From Flavobacterium proteolyticum (lineage in GTDB: Bacteria > Bacteroidota > Bacteroidia > Flavobacteriales > Flavobacteriaceae), in contig NZ_JADFTZ010000001.1 in the NCBI RefSeq assembly GCF_015223105.1, positions 1,201,746 to 1,265,745 on the forward strand: 64,000 nt of DNA. The letters are read 5' to 3'. The translations under genes and the position numbers were made by a program. Shown one piece after another: positions 25,917-34,521 of this stretch (position 1 is the first letter of the stretch; each line of letters starts with the position of its first letter). The notes beneath the pieces were generated by a model, which was given only the letters and a program-made list of their open reading frames with translations, was not told where the DNA came from and ran no database searches.

Positions 25917-26873
25917 ATGAAAGTAACTGAACATATACAAAACGCCAACGGAAAACCTTTGTTCTCCTTCGAGATTTTACCACCTTTAAAAGGGCAAAAT
26001 ATTCAATCGATTTTTGATAGTATTGATCCGTTGATGGAATTCAATCCACCGTTTATTGACGTGACTTATCATCGTGAGGAATATGAATTCAAAGAGCTAG
26101 AAAATGGCTTACTTCAGAAAAAAGTAGTTAAAAAACGACCTGGAACCGTTGGGATTTGTGCTGGAATTCAAAATAAGTATGAAGTAGATGCTATTCCACA
26201 TATTTTGTGTGGTGGTTTTACCAAAGAAGACACAGAGAATTTATTAATTGATTTAGATTTTTTAGGAATTGATAATGTTGTAGCACTTCGTGGTGATGCG
26301 GTTAAGAGCGAAATTTACTTCAAACCTGAAAAAGAAGGTCATGCTTATGCGTCAGAATTAGTAACACAAATCAGTAATTTAAACAAAGGAATTTATCTGG
26401 ACGAAGATTTACAAAATTCTACTAAAACTGATTTTTGCATTGGAGTTGCAGGTTATCCCGAAAAACACATGGAAGCACCAAGTTTAGATAGTGACATTCA
26501 TTTCGTTAAGCAAAAAATTAAAAACGGAGCTGATTATATTATTACCCAAATGTTTTTTGATAATAAAAAATTCTTCGATTTTGTTGCAAAATGCAGAGCT
26601 GCTGGAATTACCGTTCCTATTATACCAGGATTAAAACCTATTGCTACAAAGAAACAATTGAATTTAATTCCACATCGATTTAGTTTAGAGTTACCTGATG
26701 ATTTAATTATGGCAGTTGTAAAAGCTAAAGATAATGATGCTGTTAAACAAATTGGAATCGAATGGTGTACCCAACAAAGTAAAGAATTGATAGCGGCTGG
26801 AATTCCGGTTTTGCATTATTATTCTATGGGAAAAGCGGAGAATGTTAAAGCAATTGCGAGAGAGATTTTTTAA
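25917..26873 (+). CDS. metF: methylenetetrahydrofolate reductase
   Basis: 318 aa FAD-dependent TIM barrel that makes 5-methyltetrahydrofolate, the methyl donor for MetH. FSFEILPPLKGQ near residue 19 holds the catalytic Glu; the VVALRGD loop and the ADYIITQMFFD segment are typical, as is PIIPGLKPI. It is the last gene of the metH-metF operon (one base after metH) and is followed by a strong terminator, so SAM feedback on the riboswitch controls both enzyme and methyl donor. Confidence 0.97.
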   Translation: MKVTEHIQNANGKPLFSFEILPPLKGQNIQSIFDSIDPLMEFNPPFIDVTYHREEYEFKELENGLLQKKVVKKRPGTVGICAGIQNKYEVDAIPHILCGGFTKEDTENLLIDLDFLGIDNVVALRGDAVKSEIYFKPEKEGHAYASELVTQISNLNKGIYLDEDLQNSTKTDFCIGVAGYPEKHMEAPSLDSDIHFVKQKIKNGADYIITQMFFDNKKFFDFVAKCRAAGITVPIIPGLKPIATKKQLNLIPHRFSLELPDDLIMAVVKAKDNDAVKQIGIEWCTQQSKELIAAGIPVLHYYSMGKAENVKAIAREIF

Positions 26874-26897
26874 ATATTAGTTCTTTTAAAAGTTAGG

Positions 26898-26934
26898 TCT
26901 CCTAAGTATTTCGTACTTAGGAGATTTTTTTTTT
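26898..26934 (+). terminator. terminator of the metH-metF operon
   Basis: 11-pair stem tctcctaagta/tacttaggaga, 5-base loop and a run of ten T. Confidence 0.93.
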
Positions 26935-26935
26935 A

Positions 26936-27337
26936 AACCAAGTTAGACTTTTATTCGTAGGTGAAGTTAGTGTTTCAAGAACGTTGTTTATTAAATTGTA
27001 ATCATTTAGATTTTAAATTAACAAATTGTTATTTTAAATGAAAGATGGTTTTTGATTGCCTATTTAGCAATAAATTTATCGACGAAAAACACATAAATTC
27101 GATTAATAACATTTTGTTGTTTTTTAAAAAGTGTATTTTTTCGAATTTTTCTATTTTTTGATTGTTTTGAGAGGTTTAATTTATGTTTATACGCTTTTAT
27201 GAGTTTTTATTTAAAAATAATACAATAAAAATGTTAAATATTTGTTTTAAATTTTCTTTAAAATGGTTGTGATTGAAAAAAATATATTTTTTATTCGAAA
27301 AATAATTGTAAATTTATAATAACAAAAAACCAAACCC
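26936..27337. other. AT-rich intergenic region, no gene seen
   Basis: About 400 bases, very rich in A/T with many homopolymer tracts and short imperfect repeats of aaatgtt and ttatt type. No ORF longer than a few codons, no convincing RNA fold and no dispersed repeat was recognised. The last 100 bases must hold the promoter of the TPR gene, but no clean TAnnTTTG is visible. Confidence 0.6.
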
Positions 27338-27727
27338 ATGAAAAAAATTATCTGTTCATTCGTAATTTTATTCATTTCCCAGTTAACCTTCGCAAATGAA
27401 TTAGATTCTATCTTAACAAAAGCTAGATCGCTTACCGAGAAGAAAAATTATATTGAAGCAATTAAAGAGTATGAAAATTACATCAAATTGTCGAAAGGTG
27501 AAAATTTAAAAGACGTGTATATAGAAGTAGCAAACTGTTACTTTTATCAGAATAAAAAAGAGGTTGCCGTGAAGTACATCAAAGAGGCCATTACCAAACA
27601 TGGTTTTACGGAAGAAGATTTCATTTACAATTCGTTGTTAAATGAAGATTTGTCAAGTTACGCACTTTCTGTGGTTTACGATGATTACGACAAACTCAGA
27701 CAAAAGTATTTAGTGACAGTTAAGTAA
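27338..27727 (+). CDS. small exported TPR-like protein
   Basis: 129 aa, signal peptide MKKIICSFVILFISQLTFA, then two tetratricopeptide-like helix pairs (LTEKKNYIEAIKEYENYI and VYIEVANCYFYQNKKEVAVKYI) and a C-terminal tail reminiscent of the 'D-Y-D-K-L-R' end seen in small periplasmic TPR proteins. It probably mediates a protein contact in the periplasm. It stands alone, downstream of an unusually long AT-rich spacer, and converges on gldA. The partner is unknown. Confidence 0.75.
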   Translation: MKKIICSFVILFISQLTFANELDSILTKARSLTEKKNYIEAIKEYENYIKLSKGENLKDVYIEVANCYFYQNKKEVAVKYIKEAITKHGFTEEDFIYNSLLNEDLSSYALSVVYDDYDKLRQKYLVTVK

Positions 27728-27746
27728 TAAAGGTCACAATACTTTT

Positions 27747-27784
27747 AAAATCTCCTTACAGTTTTAGTTGTAAGGAGATTTTTT
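27747..27784. terminator. bidirectional terminator
   Basis: Stem aaaatctccttaca/tgtaaggagatttt with an 8-base loop between convergent genes; T-run on the plus side, A-run on the other. Confidence 0.88.
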
Positions 27785-28689
27785 TATTTCTTTTTTGCTG
27801 TTTTTTCTCTAAAAATTTGCTCTAAGTTTTTACTTTTCAATACAATTTGTAACGTTCTCAAATTGTTTGCTTGAGCAAAATCAAATAATGCTGGGCGCAT
27901 GTCGGTAGTTGAGGTAAAAGTCAATTCCCAAACTAAATCATGCGTATTTTTTGCTGATTTCAAATTTGATAAAGCCGTAAAATCAGATTCAGAAACTTTT
28001 TTGTCAAATTCAACTTCAATAATTTGTTCGGCTTCTTCAGCTACTAAATTGTTTAGTTTTTTATCAGTAACAATTTTCCCTTTATCGATAATGATAATTC
28101 TATCGCAAATCGCTTCCACTTCTTGCATAATGTGCGTGGAAAGAAAAACGGTTTTGTCTTTTCCAATGTTTTTAATCAAATCACGAATCTCTACTAATTG
28201 ATTTGGGTCTAAACCAGTTGTTGGTTCGTCAAAAATCATCACATCCGGATTGTGTAATAAAGCCGTTGCTAATCCTACACGTTGACGGTAACCTTTAGAT
28301 AATTCTCCGATTTTCTTGTGACTTTCAGGTGTTAATCCTGTCAAAGCAATTACTTCATCAATCCTTGATTTCGCCACTTTATGTAAATCAGCATTAAAAG
28401 CCAAATATTCTCTCACATATAAATCCAAATATAAAGGATTGTGTTCTGGTAAATACCCAACTGATTTTTGTACTTCTTTTTGCGCCGAAGTAACATCGTG
28501 TTCGTTTACAACAGCAGTTCCGCTATCTGAAGTTAAATAAGTAGTCAAAATTTTCATTAAAGTAGATTTTCCGGCACCATTTGGACCTAAAAAACCTACA
28601 ATTTCTCCTTTTTTTACTGAAAAACTAACGTTGTCTAACGCTTTTTGGTCTCCGTAATTTTTTGAAATATTTTGAACTTCTATCGACAT
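27784..28689 (-). CDS. gldA: ABC transporter ATP-binding protein, GldA-like
   Basis: 301 aa. Walker A GPNGAGKST (about residue 35), signature LSKGYRQRVGLA, Walker B VMIFDEPTTGLD and the H-loop FLSTH are all intact. The N-terminal MSIEVQNISKNYGDQKAL and the C-terminal extension of about 80 residues match the ATPase of the flavobacterial gliding-motility exporter GldA-GldFG; gldA lying apart from gldFG is normal. The permease partners are not in this window, so a different ABC-2 exporter cannot be excluded. Confidence 0.8.
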   Translation of the reverse strand: MSIEVQNISKNYGDQKALDNVSFSVKKGEIVGFLGPNGAGKSTLMKILTTYLTSDSGTAVVNEHDVTSAQKEVQKSVGYLPEHNPLYLDLYVREYLAFNADLHKVAKSRIDEVIALTGLTPESHKKIGELSKGYRQRVGLATALLHNPDVMIFDEPTTGLDPNQLVEIRDLIKNIGKDKTVFLSTHIMQEVEAICDRIIIIDKGKIVTDKKLNNLVAEEAEQIIEVEFDKKVSESDFTALSNLKSAKNTHDLVWELTFTSTTDMRPALFDFAQANNLRTLQIVLKSKNLEQIFREKTAKKK

Positions 28690-28705
28690 AGCTTGTAAAT
28701 TTTAG

Positions 28706-28713
28706 CAAAAGTA
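28706..28713 (-). promoter_or_regulatory. gldA: -7 element of the gldA promoter
   Basis: Minus-strand TACTTTTG located 16-23 bases before the gldA start codon. Confidence 0.5.
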
Positions 28714-28771
28714 ACTTTTTTTAAAAGAACTCAAATTTATTTAAAAAAGTATTTCGTTTTCATTTTTTTAT

Positions 28772-28779
28772 TACTTTTA
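28772..28779 (+). promoter_or_regulatory. -7-like element for the pheA leader
   Basis: TACTTTTA, one base off TAnnTTTG, 24 bases before the Phe leader ORF. Confidence 0.4.
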
Positions 28780-28803
28780 CACAATCAAATAATAAACAGC
28801 GTA

Positions 28804-28887
28804 ATGCTTACACATAGCACATTTTTTTATAACAATTCTTTTTATTTCTTCTGGAGACAGATGAGGGATTGTTGTGCTATTATATAA
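28804..28887 (+). CDS. phenylalanine-rich leader peptide (27 aa)
   Basis: ORF reading MLTHSTFFYNNSFYFFW followed by RQMRDCCAII. Five Phe and two Tyr occur in the eleven-residue stretch FFYNNSFYFFW (one further Trp follows within it). It lies just upstream of prephenate dehydratase and behaves like enteric pheL. The segment gggattgt (28865-28872) near its 3' end is complementary over 8 bases to acaatccc (28914-28921), the 5' side of the terminator that follows. Stalling on Phe codons would leave gggattgt free to form the antiterminator; completing translation would mask it. Sequence elements are seen; mechanism follows the known pheA attenuator. Confidence 0.88.
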   Translation: MLTHSTFFYNNSFYFFWRQMRDCCAII

Positions 28888-28915
28888 ATGAAAGAAATTT
28901 ATTTTATAAACATAC

Positions 28916-28944
28916 AATCCCGATGCAAATCGGGATTTTTTTTT
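28916..28944 (+). terminator. pheA: attenuator terminator before pheA
   Basis: 9-pair stem aatcccgat/atcgggatt with a gcaa loop, followed by T to 28944 (nine in a row from 28936), eleven bases before the pheA ATG. Confidence 0.94.
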
Positions 28945-28954
28945 GCTCATAATT

Positions 28955-29782
28955 ATGGATATTAAAGTTGCAATTCAGGGAATTCAAGGGTCGTTTCATC
29001 ACCAAGTAGCACATCGTTATTTTGGTGAAGCAATTGGTTTGGATGAATGTAGTACATTCAGAGATGTGGCTAATAGTTTGAAAAACAAACAGTCAGACAA
29101 AGCTATTATGGCAATTGAAAACTCTATTGCTGGTGCTATTTTGCCGAATTATGCTTTAATTGATTCATACGATTTACATATTGTTGGAGAACATTTTTTA
29201 GATATTCACATGAATTTAATGGTGTTGCCAGGCCAAAAGATTGAAGATATTAAAGAAGTGCATTCGCATCCGATTGCTTTGTTGCAATGTGCCAATTTCT
29301 TTAGTCAATATCCGCATATTAAATTGGTCGAAAGTTCCGATACTGCAATTACAGCTAAACGAATTCAGGAAAATCAGTTAAAAGGGATTGGAGCTTTAGC
29401 AGGACCAGTGGCTTCAGAAATTTACAATTTGGAAATTATTGCCGATGGAATTCACACCATAAAAAGCAATAAAACACGTTTTGTAGTTTTAAAAGCATCC
29501 AACAAAGAAATTCCGAAAGAAATTATCAATAAAGCATCCATAAAATTTGAATTGGATGACACGCCAGGTTCGTTGGCAACGGTTTTAAATGTGATGAATA
29601 ATTGCAAATTGAATCTAACAAAAATTCAATCGTTACCTATAATCGAAAAGCCTTTTACGTATGCTTTTTTTGTAGATGTGGTTTTTGAAAAATACAAACA
29701 TTTTGAAAAAGCAAAAAAAGTAATGGAAATTATGACAACGCATTTCAAGGTGTTGGGCGAATATGAAAAGAGTAAACAATAA
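28955..29782 (+). CDS. pheA: prephenate dehydratase
   Basis: 275 aa. It converts prephenate to phenylpyruvate for Phe synthesis. The catalytic domain begins VAIQGIQGSFHHQVA, contains AIMAIENSIAGAILPNY (with the conserved Asn-Ser) and NKTRFVVL with the catalytic Thr-Arg-Phe; an ACT regulatory domain covers about 195-270 (FELDDTPGSLATVLNVM and an ESRP-like ITKIQSLPI). No chorismate mutase is fused here; that activity is on the next gene. The ATG at 28955 is chosen; a TTG at 28943 falls in the terminator T-run. Confidence 0.96.
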   Translation: MDIKVAIQGIQGSFHHQVAHRYFGEAIGLDECSTFRDVANSLKNKQSDKAIMAIENSIAGAILPNYALIDSYDLHIVGEHFLDIHMNLMVLPGQKIEDIKEVHSHPIALLQCANFFSQYPHIKLVESSDTAITAKRIQENQLKGIGALAGPVASEIYNLEIIADGIHTIKSNKTRFVVLKASNKEIPKEIINKASIKFELDDTPGSLATVLNVMNNCKLNLTKIQSLPIIEKPFTYAFFVDVVFEKYKHFEKAKKVMEIMTTHFKVLGEYEKSKQ

Positions 29783-29824
29783 TAATTTAAGAATAAGTAG
29801 TAATTTTACAATGAAATAATGGTT

Positions 29825-30907
29825 ATGGAAAATAAAAAAGAATTACGCACTTGGTTAGATGATTTTCAATTGAATCATCCACTAGTAATTGCAGGACCTT
29901 GTAGCGCAGAAACCGAAGAACAAGTTTTGAAAATAGCACACGAATTAAAGAATTCTGATGTCTCTATTTTCCGTGCGGGAATTTGGAAACCCCGTACTCG
30001 TCCGGGTGGATTTGAAGGTGTGGGCGAAATCGGGTTGAAATGGTTGCAAAAAGCCAAAGCAGAAACCGGTTTGTTAATGGCAACGGAAGTCGCAACGGCA
30101 GCTCACGTAAAATTAGCATTGGAACACGATATTGATGTTTTATGGATTGGTGCTAGAACCACTGTAAATCCTTTCGCTGTTCAAGAAATTGCTGATGCTT
30201 TGCAAGGAACGGATAAAATCGTTTTGTTGAAAAATCCAGTAAATCCTGATTTATCTTTATGGATTGGTGGTTTAGAACGTTTGTATAACGCAAATATCAA
30301 GAAGTTAGGTGTAATTCACAGAGGATTTTCTACTTACGAAAAAACAAAATACCGCAATAATCCAGAATGGCAAATAGCTATTGATCTACAAAATCGTTTT
30401 CCAGATTTACCATTGATTTGCGATCCTTCGCACATTACAGGAAAGCGCGATATGATTCAAGAAGTCTCACAACAAGCTTTAGATTTGAATTATGACGGAT
30501 TAATTATCGAAACCCACATTGATCCTGATAATGCTTGGAGTGATGCTGCTCAACAAGTAACGCCAGCAACATTAAAACAAATGTTCATCAATTTACGTGT
30601 TAGAAAAGTGTCGGATGATGAAAGCGAATACAACCAAAAAATGGCAAAACTGCGCATGCAAATTGATGAATTTGATGGTAAATTGCTAGAAATTTTGGGT
30701 AGCCGAATGAAAGTTGCTGATAAAATCGGTTTGCTTAAGAAAGAAAAAAACGTTGCGATTTTACAGAACCAACGTTGGAACGAAATCTTAGGAAAAATGA
30801 TTTTAGAAGGCGAAGAAAAAGGTTTGAGTAATGAATTTGTAATGCATTTGTATAAAGCAATTCATCAAGAAAGTATTAATCATCAAGAAAAAGTGATAAA
30901 TAAGTAA
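29825..30907 (+). CDS. bifunctional DAHP synthase / chorismate mutase
   Basis: 360 aa. N-terminal type Ibeta 3-deoxy-7-phosphoheptulonate synthase (PLVIAGPCSAE near residue 20, IFRAGIWKPRTRPG, ICDPSHITGKR), followed from about residue 270 by a type II chorismate mutase helical domain (KLRMQIDEFDGKLLEILGSR, VADKIGLLKKEKN). It thus starts the shikimate pathway and channels chorismate to prephenate. It follows pheA by about 40 bases, without the aminotransferase and tyrA genes often found between them in flavobacteria. Two in-frame ATGs (29819, 29825); I use the second, which fits the family start MENKKELRTWL. Confidence 0.95.
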   Translation: MENKKELRTWLDDFQLNHPLVIAGPCSAETEEQVLKIAHELKNSDVSIFRAGIWKPRTRPGGFEGVGEIGLKWLQKAKAETGLLMATEVATAAHVKLALEHDIDVLWIGARTTVNPFAVQEIADALQGTDKIVLLKNPVNPDLSLWIGGLERLYNANIKKLGVIHRGFSTYEKTKYRNNPEWQIAIDLQNRFPDLPLICDPSHITGKRDMIQEVSQQALDLNYDGLIIETHIDPDNAWSDAAQQVTPATLKQMFINLRVRKVSDDESEYNQKMAKLRMQIDEFDGKLLEILGSRMKVADKIGLLKKEKNVAILQNQRWNEILGKMILEGEEKGLSNEFVMHLYKAIHQESINHQEKVINK

Positions 30908-30972
30908 ATTTTTATAAAAAATATTCTTACATTTTTTGTAATATCGCGCCACAAATCTTTTAATAATAAATA

Positions 30973-32628
30973 ATGAAAAAAATTAATCTGTTTTTGTTTG
31001 CTTTTGTGCTTGGGATTCAATTTTTAGTTGCTCAAAACAAAATTGACAAAGTGTCTTTAACTTATGGAGAAGAGTTAGCGGACGATAAACAAAAAATCGT
31101 TAAAATCGTTGGAGAATCTAATAACAAAATCTTTGCTTTAGCAATAAAAGGAAAAGATGATTATTTCATAAAAATATTTGAATCGGGTTCAATGAAACTT
31201 ATTTCATCTAATCCAATTGTAATTCCTCAAATTAGCGACAAAGAAGTTGATTTTGAAGAAATTTTTCTTTTAAATGATAACCTTTATGTAATTGGTAGTG
31301 TTTACAATAAAAAAGATAAAATTTTTAATTTAGTTGCTACACAGGTTTCTGACAAAGGTGTTTTAAGTAAATCTCCAGTGGTGTTATTTGATGCTGAAGT
31401 TGCAAAAAAATCAAGCAGAGGCGATTTTTATTTCAAGTTATCTCCTGATGAGGGTGCTTTATTAGTTATGCATACTTCATTGTTTTCAAAAGAAGATGCA
31501 GTAAAATATGAAGTAAAATTGTTTGATGACAAAATGGGAACTTTGTTCTCAAATACTGAAAAAGTTAAGTTTGATGACAGTAAAAAAGATTATGAATTTA
31601 CAATTTCTGATTTTGAAGTTAATTTTCAAGATGATGTTTTCTTAGTAGTTAATGAAAGTTATAGAGATTCAAAAAAGAAAGAACAAATTGAAAAATTTGA
31701 AATCCATACTTTCAAAAGAAATAACGGATACAAAAAGGAAATCGTAAATATTGATATTAAAGGGAAAGAAATTATCAATTGTAAAATGATTTCTACTAAT
31801 AAAAACACTTTGAAAATTGTAGGTTTTTATTCAAGCGTAAGAGAAAACGGAAAAGCAAATAAAGAACTTAAAGGAGTTTATAACGCAACGGTTGATTTAA
31901 ATACGAATGCAACTAATGCAGTAAAGTTTAATGAGTTTGATTATGCAACAAAAGTTAAACTATTAGGTGAAAGAAGAGCTAAAAAAGGAAAAGACGTTAA
32001 GCCTTTCTATAATATAACAACTATTATTGAAAAAAATGATGGTGGTTTAATCGTATTATCTGAATTTCAGTATGTTTATGTAGGTCAAAGTTCTGGTATT
32101 GGGCCATTAGCGGCAACACCTGTAACATATACAAAAAACGAAATTATTATCACAAGTTTAAAAGCTGATGGTACATTTGAATGGGGTAATGTTTTACCAA
32201 AAGAGCAATCTGCAACTGTAACTACATTGTCAATTGGATTAGGATTTGCTGGAGGTAATGGAAGTTTTGCAGTTGGTGGTTCAATTCAAATTCCATTAAC
32301 ACAATTAGGAAAAGGTCCTGAATATTTAGGAGCAATTCCAATTTACAAAAATGGGGTACTTAATTTACTTTTTAACGATAACGTTAAAAACAAAGGTGTG
32401 ACTAATATTGATGATATTAAATCCTTAGGTAATTATAACAATGCAGTTCCAGCATTATTCATTTTCGATTCTAATGGAAATATGACAAGAAAAGATCCTG
32501 AGGAAGTAATTAAAAATGAATTGGTATTGCGTCCTGGAGTGTATTATAGAAAATCAGACAAAGAATTTATTGTTTACTCTTCAAGAAAAAGTAAAGATAA
32601 GTTAGGAAGAATGATTTTAGAGGATTAA
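30973..32628 (+). CDS. exported protein of unknown function
   Basis: 551 aa with a signal peptide (MKKINLFLFAFVLGIQFLVAQ) and no further membrane segment. The rest is beta-rich with many Lys/Asp repeats (KIFNLVATQVSDKGVL, FEIHTFKRNNGYKKEIV) and a Gly-rich loop (GLGFAGGNGSFAVGG); it may be a beta-propeller. I do not recognise a named domain. It has its own terminator and no obvious operon partner. Confidence 0.75.
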   Translation: MKKINLFLFAFVLGIQFLVAQNKIDKVSLTYGEELADDKQKIVKIVGESNNKIFALAIKGKDDYFIKIFESGSMKLISSNPIVIPQISDKEVDFEEIFLLNDNLYVIGSVYNKKDKIFNLVATQVSDKGVLSKSPVVLFDAEVAKKSSRGDFYFKLSPDEGALLVMHTSLFSKEDAVKYEVKLFDDKMGTLFSNTEKVKFDDSKKDYEFTISDFEVNFQDDVFLVVNESYRDSKKKEQIEKFEIHTFKRNNGYKKEIVNIDIKGKEIINCKMISTNKNTLKIVGFYSSVRENGKANKELKGVYNATVDLNTNATNAVKFNEFDYATKVKLLGERRAKKGKDVKPFYNITTIIEKNDGGLIVLSEFQYVYVGQSSGIGPLAATPVTYTKNEIIITSLKADGTFEWGNVLPKEQSATVTTLSIGLGFAGGNGSFAVGGSIQIPLTQLGKGPEYLGAIPIYKNGVLNLLFNDNVKNKGVTNIDDIKSLGNYNNAVPALFIFDSNGNMTRKDPEEVIKNELVLRPGVYYRKSDKEFIVYSSRKSKDKLGRMILED

Positions 32629-32630
32629 TA

Positions 32631-32658
32631 AAAAAGGCTACCAAGAGTAGCCTTTTTT
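32631..32658 (+). terminator. terminator
   Basis: Stem aaaaaggctac/gtagccttttt with a 5-base loop and a T-run just after the 551-aa gene. Confidence 0.92.
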
Positions 32659-32659
32659 A

Positions 32660-32692
32660 TTGCCTTAATTTTCAATAGAAACGTTATCTTTG
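32660..32692 (+). promoter_or_regulatory. rsgA: promoter of rsgA
   Basis: -33 TTG (32660-32662) and -7 TATCTTTG (32685-32692), 22 bases apart; the rsgA ATG is 54 bases downstream. Confidence 0.6.
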
Positions 32693-32745
32693 CAAGATAT
32701 AACGAAGTTGATTCAACTTTTCAAACTTCTAATTTTTACCTTTTA

Positions 32746-33723
32746 ATGACAGGAATCGTTTATAAATCTACTGGAAGCTGGTACACCATTAAAACTGAAA
32801 ATGGTGCTTTTTTAGAGTGCCGTATAAAAGGTAAATTTAGAATGAAAGGTATCAAAAGTACCAATCCTATTGCGGTGGGCGATATTGTAGATTATGATAT
32901 TGAAAATACCACTGATGAAACCACTGGAGTAATCACAGCGATTCACGACAGAAAAAATTACATCGTTAGAAAGTCGGTAAATTTATCGCATCAAATGCAT
33001 ATTATCGCATCCAATATTGATGTCGTTTTTTTATTGGTAACCATCAATAACCCGCCAACAACCACGAGTTTTATCGACCGATTTTTAGTTACCGCTGAAG
33101 CTTATGGAATTGAAGCCGTAATTGTCTTCAATAAAATAGATACGTTTGATGACCCTACATTAGACGAACAATTATATTTACAACATGTGTATTCTTCAAT
33201 AGGTTATAAATGTTTACGTGTTTCTGCTAAAGATGGAAAAGGAATTGAAGAACTTAAAGCATTAATGAAAGACAAAGTTTCTATGTTTTCAGGACATTCG
33301 GGTGTTGGAAAATCAACTTTGGTAAACACTTTAGAACCAGGATTGAATTTAAAAACCAAACAAATTTCTGAATCGCATGCACAAGGAAAGCACACCACTA
33401 CGTTTGCTGAAATGTTTGATTTGTCTTTTGGAGCTAAAATTATAGATACACCAGGAATTCGTGGTTTTGGAATTGTCGATATGGAAAAACAAGAAATCGG
33501 AGATTATTTTCCTGAATTTTTCGCTTTGAAAGACCAATGTAAATTTAATAACTGTTTACATAAAGACGAGCCACATTGTGCCATTAAAAAAGCACTGGAA
33601 AATGACGAAATTTCGTGGTCGCGCTATAAAAGTTATACCCAAATTTTAGAAGGCGACGAAGAGCAATATCGCGCTGATATTTATGATGCTGAACGAAGAG
33701 CAAGCGACGAAACGAGAAAGTAA
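32746..33723 (+). CDS. rsgA: ribosome small subunit-dependent GTPase A
   Basis: 325 aa 30S-assembly GTPase with the circularly permuted motif order of the YjeQ family: OB-fold at the N-terminus, then G4 (VFNKID), G1 (GHSGVGKST) and G3 (DTPGIRGFG), then a zinc-binding domain with the Cys/His cluster in CKFNNCLHKDEPHC. It should release late assembly factors from the 30S subunit. It opens a run of genes (rsgA, dtd, MazG-like, SMR, aroA) with spacings of 17 bases or less. Confidence 0.96.
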   Translation: MTGIVYKSTGSWYTIKTENGAFLECRIKGKFRMKGIKSTNPIAVGDIVDYDIENTTDETTGVITAIHDRKNYIVRKSVNLSHQMHIIASNIDVVFLLVTINNPPTTTSFIDRFLVTAEAYGIEAVIVFNKIDTFDDPTLDEQLYLQHVYSSIGYKCLRVSAKDGKGIEELKALMKDKVSMFSGHSGVGKSTLVNTLEPGLNLKTKQISESHAQGKHTTTFAEMFDLSFGAKIIDTPGIRGFGIVDMEKQEIGDYFPEFFALKDQCKFNNCLHKDEPHCAIKKALENDEISWSRYKSYTQILEGDEEQYRADIYDAERRASDETRK

Positions 33724-33740
33724 AAAAAATCAAATAAGAA

Positions 33741-34193
33741 GTGAAAGCTGTTATTCAAAGAGTTTCTCAATCATCAGTTACAATAAATGAAGAAATTGTA
33801 GCCCAAATTCAACAAGGTTTATTAGTTTTAGTAGGTATTGAAGACGCCGATACTCAAGAAGATATCAATTGGTTAACCTCTAAAATAGCAAATCTTAGAA
33901 TTTTTGGAGATGAAAATGAAGTGATGAATTTGTCATTAAAAGACATCAATGGAGAGATGATTGTAGTTTCGCAATTTACGTTACATGCGGCTACAAAAAA
34001 AGGAAATCGACCAAGTTATATAAAAGCCTCAAAACCTGAAATTGCCATTCCGCTTTACGAATCTTTCGTAAAACAAATGGAAATTGAATTGGGTAAAAAA
34101 GTTCAAACAGGACAATTTGGAGCAGATATGAAAGTTAGTTTGGTTAATGACGGACCTGTGACGATAATAATTGATACAAAAAATAAAGAATAA
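33741..34193 (+). CDS. dtd: D-aminoacyl-tRNA deacylase
   Basis: 150 aa. It removes D-amino acids mischarged on tRNA. Begins VKAVIQRVSQSSVTI with a GTG start, as the conserved N-terminus leaves no room for another start. The two active-site motifs are SQFTLHA (usual SQFTL.A) and a late NDGPVT (usual NxGPVT). It is 17 bases after rsgA and immediately before the MazG-like gene. Confidence 0.95.
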   Translation: MKAVIQRVSQSSVTINEEIVAQIQQGLLVLVGIEDADTQEDINWLTSKIANLRIFGDENEVMNLSLKDINGEMIVVSQFTLHAATKKGNRPSYIKASKPEIAIPLYESFVKQMEIELGKKVQTGQFGADMKVSLVNDGPVTIIIDTKNKE

Positions 34194-34520
34194 ATGAATC
34201 TAAAAAACTCCCAACAAGAAGTAGATAATTGGATTAAAGAACACGGTGTTCGTTATTTCAATGAATTAACTAATATGGCTCAACTTACTGAAGAAGTAGG
34301 TGAAGTAGCCCGAATTATTGCTCGAAGATACGGTGAACAATCAGAAAAAGAGTCAGATAAAAATAAAGATTTAGGTGAAGAATTGGCTGACGTAGTTTTT
34401 GTGGTTTTATGTTTAGCTAATCAAACAGGTGTAGATTTACAAGCTGCTTTTGATAAAAAAATGGATTTGAAAACCAAACGCGATCACGACCGTCATCACA
34501 ACAACGATAAATTGAAATAA
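34194..34520 (+). CDS. MazG-like nucleotide pyrophosphohydrolase
   Basis: 108 aa all-alpha NTP pyrophosphatase. The Mg-binding EExxE-type residues are in LTEEVGEVARII and the second helix in LGEELADVVFVVLCLAN. It is the single-domain MazG type, which usually cleans non-canonical dNTPs. Its ATG directly follows the dtd stop, so dtd, this gene and the SMR gene are likely one mRNA: a small 'quality control' group. The true substrate is unknown. Confidence 0.9.
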   Translation: MNLKNSQQEVDNWIKEHGVRYFNELTNMAQLTEEVGEVARIIARRYGEQSEKESDKNKDLGEELADVVFVVLCLANQTGVDLQAAFDKKMDLKTKRDHDRHHNNDKLK

Positions 34521-34521
34521 A

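Noticed and set aside
27784..28689. Nearby gliding-motility locus expected from gldA
   Set aside because: No gldF, gldG or other gliding genes occur in the window; gldA is commonly isolated, so no motility island is claimed.
28943..28954. TTG at 28943 as the pheA start
   Set aside because: It lies in the T-run of the attenuator terminator; the ATG at 28955 gives the family N-terminus.
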